Of a stretch of DNA of 64,000 nucleotides, positions 59,801-64,000 are shown piece by piece (position 1 is the stretch's first letter; every line of letters begins with the position of its first letter). The notes below the pieces were generated by a model. It was given only the letters and a program-made list of their open reading frames with translations, ran no database searches and was not told the origin of the DNA. The position numbers and the translations under genes were made by a program. The DNA is from Mesaphorura yosii (lineage: Eukaryota; Arthropoda; Collembola; Poduromorpha; Tullbergiidae), in assembly GCA_009869945.1 (NCBI GenBank), contig WIXG01000108.1, forward strand, positions 1-64,000, in the 5' to 3' direction.

Positions 59801-60751
59801 CACTAAACAACTATAAAAAAAATGCACGTTTCGAGAGCCGAAGGTGATTTTTTTTTGCCGTGCACTTGACCAAGCAAAAAGTAGAAAAGAATCTTAAAAC
59901 TAATTTCTACTGTGTTTAATCACTCTCGCTTTTCTTGTGATGTTGATTTCAGGATTTGATGTTTGCAGTGCCAATCCCGACTTGCTGCTGCTGCTCCTGC
60001 TCAAAGTTTATTTTGCATTTGAAATTCATTTCTCACTCAATTCAAACTTCAAACTCAATACTCGAGCAAGTCAAGCCAATAGCCATGGCAGGCAGTCGTC
60101 TCCACTTCTACACTCGACCCGAGCCGAGCATTGCATTCACATTCGGCGGGTGGCCGGCGAAGGCGAGCCAAAAGCCATAATTCTCATTCGATTATTATGT
60201 GAGCACTCGGCTGTTTTGCGAATTAGCTGCAGCTCCATCAAATTCAAGTCTTCTTAATTCAATGCTACGCAGGGTGGAGCAGATTCGCACTCGCACTCGC
60301 TATTCGCAACTGTACGGGCAAATGTATGGGAGTTCGATGCTCTAAAGCCTTCTTTCTGTGCTAGTGAGCCGCTTCGTTACGAACATTCGTGCTGGCTGCT
60401 TGAATCTTGAAAGACACGTTGCATTTCTTCAAACTCTGCCTGCCTGCACTGCACCTGCCAAACTGCAGTTGACAGATTGTGGATCCAGTCGATTGTAATT
60501 AGTTTTTGTACATAATCAGTGAACTCTGCAGTTATTCTCTAATTAAAATACTGTACTGCATTTTGCGTAAGTCCGGAATCTTTAGTATTGGTTCTACTTT
60601 CAAGTAAAATCTGGACACTCGCGAGCGATTCGGCTTCGGGTATTTAATCGGCTGGTCTGCTGTCGGTCCATTCGCATAGACTAAAAGTTTTCCAGTGTTA
60701 TCAGTTAGTCTGATTCATTGCAAGATCTACATTCACAATTAATCACCGAAA
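56824..60751. other. Intergenic region between divergent SBF and COPB1
   Basis: About 3.9 kb without a supportable gene. Open frames are short and without domains. It must hold the promoters and leader exons of both genes. Near COPB1 an arthropod-style initiator TCAGTT lies at 60701-60706, 46 bp before the ATG, and a TATTTAA sits at 60641, too far upstream to be its usual TATA partner. Confidence 0.5.
60701..60706 (+). promoter_or_regulatory. Initiator-like element TCAGTT upstream of COPB1
   Basis: TCAGTT matches the arthropod initiator consensus (TCAKTY) and lies 46 bp before the start codon, a plausible transcription start. There is no TATA box at the expected distance. Confidence 0.35.
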
Positions 60752-63700
60752 ATGAAGGAACGAGGTGGGTTGAGTTCTTCTGACCAGCCCTGCTACACAT
60801 TGGTACATTTCCCAAGCGATGCAGAACAACCAAGCGAAATCCAACTTAAAATGGACTTGGGTAAGTTAATGGAGTGTTCGAATACATGAAACCCCAAATT
60901 CTTGAGGCGTGACAAGTGAGTAATTAATTGTCTTGTCGCCTTTTCAGAACGAGGAGATATAAAAGTGAAGACTGATGCGCTAAAGAAGGTTCTGTTCATG
61001 ATTTTGAATGGAGAGAGATTACCAGGGCTTCTGATGACCATTATTCGCTTCATTTTACCCTTGCAAGTAAGTTAATTCCACCAATTTTGATCTGCGTATA
61101 ATCATGCAGTTGTTACAATGTTTTTGCCCGTTGTACTTTGTAGGACCACTACATCAAGAAGTTATTGCTGATTTACTGGGAGATCGTACCAAAAACTTCA
61201 CCAGATGGCAAATTACTGCACGAAATGATTCTGGTTTGTGATGCGTACCGAAAAGTAAGTCAAGATCCCATTTATATAAATTCGGTATTGTCGGTAACGT
61301 CTTTGATTTTAATTAACCCACCATTTGCGCATTGTAATGCAGGACTTACAGCATCCGAATGAGTTCATTCGAGGCTCAACGCTAAGATTCCTATGCAAGC
61401 TACGTGAGCCAGAACTTCTGGAGCCGCTCATGCCCGCAATCCGAGCTTGCCTTGAGCACCGCCATGCTTACGTTCGTAGGAATGCAGTTCTTGCCATCTT
61501 CACCATTTACAAGTATGCGCAAGCAGCAGACTTTTTAGTTCACCCACGGAATAATGCATTTAATTTAATGAATTTGTCTTTTTGAATTTAGGAGCTTCGA
61601 CGCGTTAATTCCAGACGCTCCAGAACTAATCTCCAACTTTCTGGAGGGCGAGTCTGACATGGCCTGCAGAAGAAACGCTTTCATGATGCTATTGCAAGTG
61701 GATCAACCAAGGGCGTTGAGTTATTTGTCATCCTGTCTCGATCAGATCAATTCTTTTGGAGATATTTTGCAATTGGTCATTGTGGAACTGATTTACAAGG
61801 TATTTTCTCCCCTTCCAAACTTCGTCACCAAAAATTAAATAAGGTAAATAATTCTATACGGCCCCTTTGTCGGCAGGTTTGCCATCACAACCCCAGCGAG
61901 CGAACTAAATTCATTCGCTGCATTTACAACCTTCTGAATTCGACGAGCTCAGCGGTGCGATACGAAGCAGCTGGAACTTTGGTGACTCTTTCAACCGCAC
62001 CTTCGGCAATAAAAGTACGAAATACTTTAAAGTTTTAATTGTTTAAAGGAAATTTCATTTTTGACCGTGTCTTGCATTTTTTATTTCAGGCGGCTTCATC
62101 CTGCTATATTGAACTCATCATCAAGGAGAGCGACAATAATGTCAAGCTGATTGTACTGGAGCGTTTGTCCCAACTCCGGGAAGTCGCTGCGCACGAAAAG
62201 ATAATGGAAGACCTCGTGATGGACATTCTCAGAATTCTCGCGGCTCCAGATTTGGAAGTGCGTCGCAAAACACTCGCACTGGCTCTGGAGCTTCTCACCA
62301 CGAGAACCGTGAACGAAGCTGTGCTCTTCCTGAGAAAGGAAGTTGGTCGAACTCACAATTCCGTTGAGCACGACGAAACTGGAAAGTACAGACAACTTTT
62401 GGTCAAGAATTTACATCAATGTTGTGTCAAGGTAATTGAAATAAATGAATTTCTAACTTGTGCACTACATTTCTGCTCGGACAAAAATTATATACGAATT
62501 ATTTATCATATTTATATTTAATCATGAATTTTATTCCAACAGTTTCCCGAAGTAGCCGCAAGTATCGTTCCAGTTTTGGCAGAGTTTCTTTCCGACACAA
62601 ATGAACTGGCGGCGTCAGATGTTCTCCTTTTTATGCGAGAAGCTGTTCACAAGTTCTCTGGACTGACGATGATCATCGTGCAGAAACTAATCGAAGTATT
62701 TACAACCGTCAAGTCAGCCAAAGTACTCCGAGCAGCGATCTGGATCCTTGGTGAATTCGCCAGCGGGAAGGAGGACGTGGAGACCGTCCTGAGTAACATT
62801 AAGACGTGCCTGGGAGAAGTAAGAGACTATCTTGTCCATCAGCTTACGACTTACGATTGAATTAAATTGAAATTAATTTTAATTTTTCTCTCCTCTGTAG
62901 TTACCCTTGGTTGAATCTGAGCTAAAGAAAAGTGCACCCACAGAAGCGGACGAGGGCAAGGCCGAGCCGGAGCCGGCATCGACGCCAGCAAAGCAAGAAA
63001 GACCGCAAGGCGCTCGACTGGTCACTTCCGACGGAACTTACGCGACACAATCTGCGTTTTCGATGCAGCAAACTGTAAAGCAGGCAAGTTTCTCGTTGTT
63101 CCGACCCAATCGAATTCGATTTTGGAGAAAATAGACCAATCCTTTAAATTTTTTTCGCATTTTGCTATTTTGTAGGAGAACGTCCCTGCACTACGAAAGC
63201 TGCTGATTGAGGGTGACTTCTTCATCGGTGCTTCTCTCGCGTCTTCTCTGACAAAAATGGTCAGAAGACTCATCGTGGACAATGGCCCATTGAAGAAAGC
63301 AGAGAAGAATAAGCTCGCCGCCGAAAGCATGTACATCATGACGTCAATCATTCGATACGGCCTATCAGGTCTTCCCGCCAAGCCAATCACATCCGACGAC
63401 ATCGATCGGATTCTGGTTTGCTTGAGAGTGCTGGCTGAAGACAATGGCAAGGTTTCCAACATCTTCACAAACGATTGCCGCCAAGTGCTCGGACTTATGC
63501 TTCAAGAGCAAGCGGAATTCGAGGCTCTGCACACAAAAGTTCAGAAGAAAAAGAACATCAGCGCGCAGGCGGATGATTCAATCATGTTCAACCAGCTAGT
63601 ATCTCGAATGGATATGGTGAATGGGGAAGACGTGTTTGAAGTTAGTCTGAGCCAGGCTGTTGGCTTCAATGCGAAGAAAAATGATACGGACGTAAGTTTA

Positions 63701-64000
63701 GAACCGCCAAATTACAAAGCAAAGCCGCGCAGTTGCTAAAGCTGAATTGCTTTTGTTTTCCCTTCAGTTTTCATCGTCCAAGCTGAGCAAGGTCACTCAG
63801 CTGACTGGCTTCTCGGATCCGGTTTACGCCGAAGCTTACATAAATGTCAACCAGTTTGACATTGTTCTGGATGTCCTGATTGTTAACCAAACTAGTAAGA
63901 TCCACACCAAATCCATCTGCTTTTAAATACTCCAACTTAGTAGTTGATAGCTTTCAAATTGCACTTTGCAGACGACACTTTGCAAAATTGCACTTTGGAG
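60752..64000 (+). CDS. COPB1: Coatomer subunit beta (beta-COP), runs off the window
   Basis: Beta-COP is a HEAT-repeat/adaptin-like subunit of the COPI coat that drives Golgi-to-ER and intra-Golgi vesicle transport. Exons 60752-60860, 60948-61066, 61144-61254, 61343-61512, 61592-61799, 61877-62014, 62090-62431, 62543-62818, 62901-63083, 63176-63691, 63768-63894 and 63972 onward join in phase, covering about 776 residues of the usual ~950. Family blocks are clear: [18 protein letters not shown] at the N-terminus, [92 protein letters not shown] and [17 protein letters not shown], after which the appendage begins. Intron 63084-63175 starts with GC, not GT (CAG|GCAAGT). Only the C-terminal appendage is missing, beyond the window edge. 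Confidence 0.97.

Noticed and set aside
60764..60786. GTGGGT...CCAG inside the first COPB1 exon as a tiny intron
   Set aside because: It would be only ~20 bp, too short to splice, and the continuous frame across it is open and leads directly into the conserved CYTL block.
1..64000. CRISPR arrays, rRNA genes, bacterial operons or integrated virus
   Set aside because: No regularly spaced repeats, rRNA motifs or viral polymerase/capsid frames were seen. All confident genes are intron-bearing animal genes.

Overview
This window is eukaryotic nuclear DNA. Its genes have many short spliceosomal introns, mostly 60-110 bp with GT..AG ends, AATAAA-type poly(A) signals, and long AT-leaning non-coding stretches. 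The gene content fits an arthropod: a secreted His/Tyr/Gly/Pro-rich cuticle-like protein with a TATA box, a GPR83-type neuropeptide receptor, and a two-CHHC-finger GTSF1/Asterix-type piRNA factor. I cannot name the species; a non-insect hexapod or a crustacean would fit. Bacterial features (operons, Shine-Dalgarno sites, CRISPR arrays) are absent.

Layout: 1-4162 holds no gene I can support. At 4163-5310 there is a diverged ~600-bp tandem duplication that looks like two copies of an unrecognised small multi-exon gene, one of them clearly broken. A GPR83-like receptor lies on the minus strand at 5304-7376. After a 3-kb gap containing a second diverged duplication, a compact cluster follows: FAHD1-like acylpyruvase (minus, 10492-11398), SNRNP27 (plus, 11788-12474; head-to-head with FAHD1), a His-rich secreted protein (minus, 12625-13346; tail-to-tail with SNRNP27 and with crossing poly(A) signals) and a GTSF1-like gene (plus, 14633-15791). 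Its 3' end converges on a long minus-strand gene for a coiled-coil/PDZ scaffold. That gene's assembled exons run from 27330 down to 16015, and its first exon(s) were not found.

The stretch from about 27.4 to 38.4 kb is non-coding as far as I can see. It holds small palindromes, a ~660-bp inverted-repeat-flanked segment and a Tc1/mariner transposase relic. Then come SURF1 (plus, 38664-40024) and WASHC4/SWIP (plus, 40559-45031), followed by a decayed WD40 histone-chaperone-like pseudogene on the minus strand with an internal 75-bp tandem repeat. A complete 30-exon MTMR5/13 (SBF) gene runs on the minus strand from 56823 to 47338; its phosphatase site is degenerate. A 3.9-kb gap separates it from a divergent coatomer beta (COPB1) gene that starts at 60752 and leaves the window.

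The genes are not an operon. Three neighbours (WASHC4, SBF, COPB1) act in membrane trafficking, which I treat as coincidence. Exon joins were checked by reading frame: for SURF1, WASHC4, SBF, FAHD1, SNRNP27, GTSF1, the His-rich gene, the receptor and COPB1, every junction keeps phase and the totals divide by three. I found no convincing system new to biology. The best candidates for a second look are the duplicated small gene near 4.2-5.2 kb, the decayed WD40 gene with its repeat, the GC-AG intron in COPB1, the extended GTSF1 tail and the unassigned PDZ scaffold.
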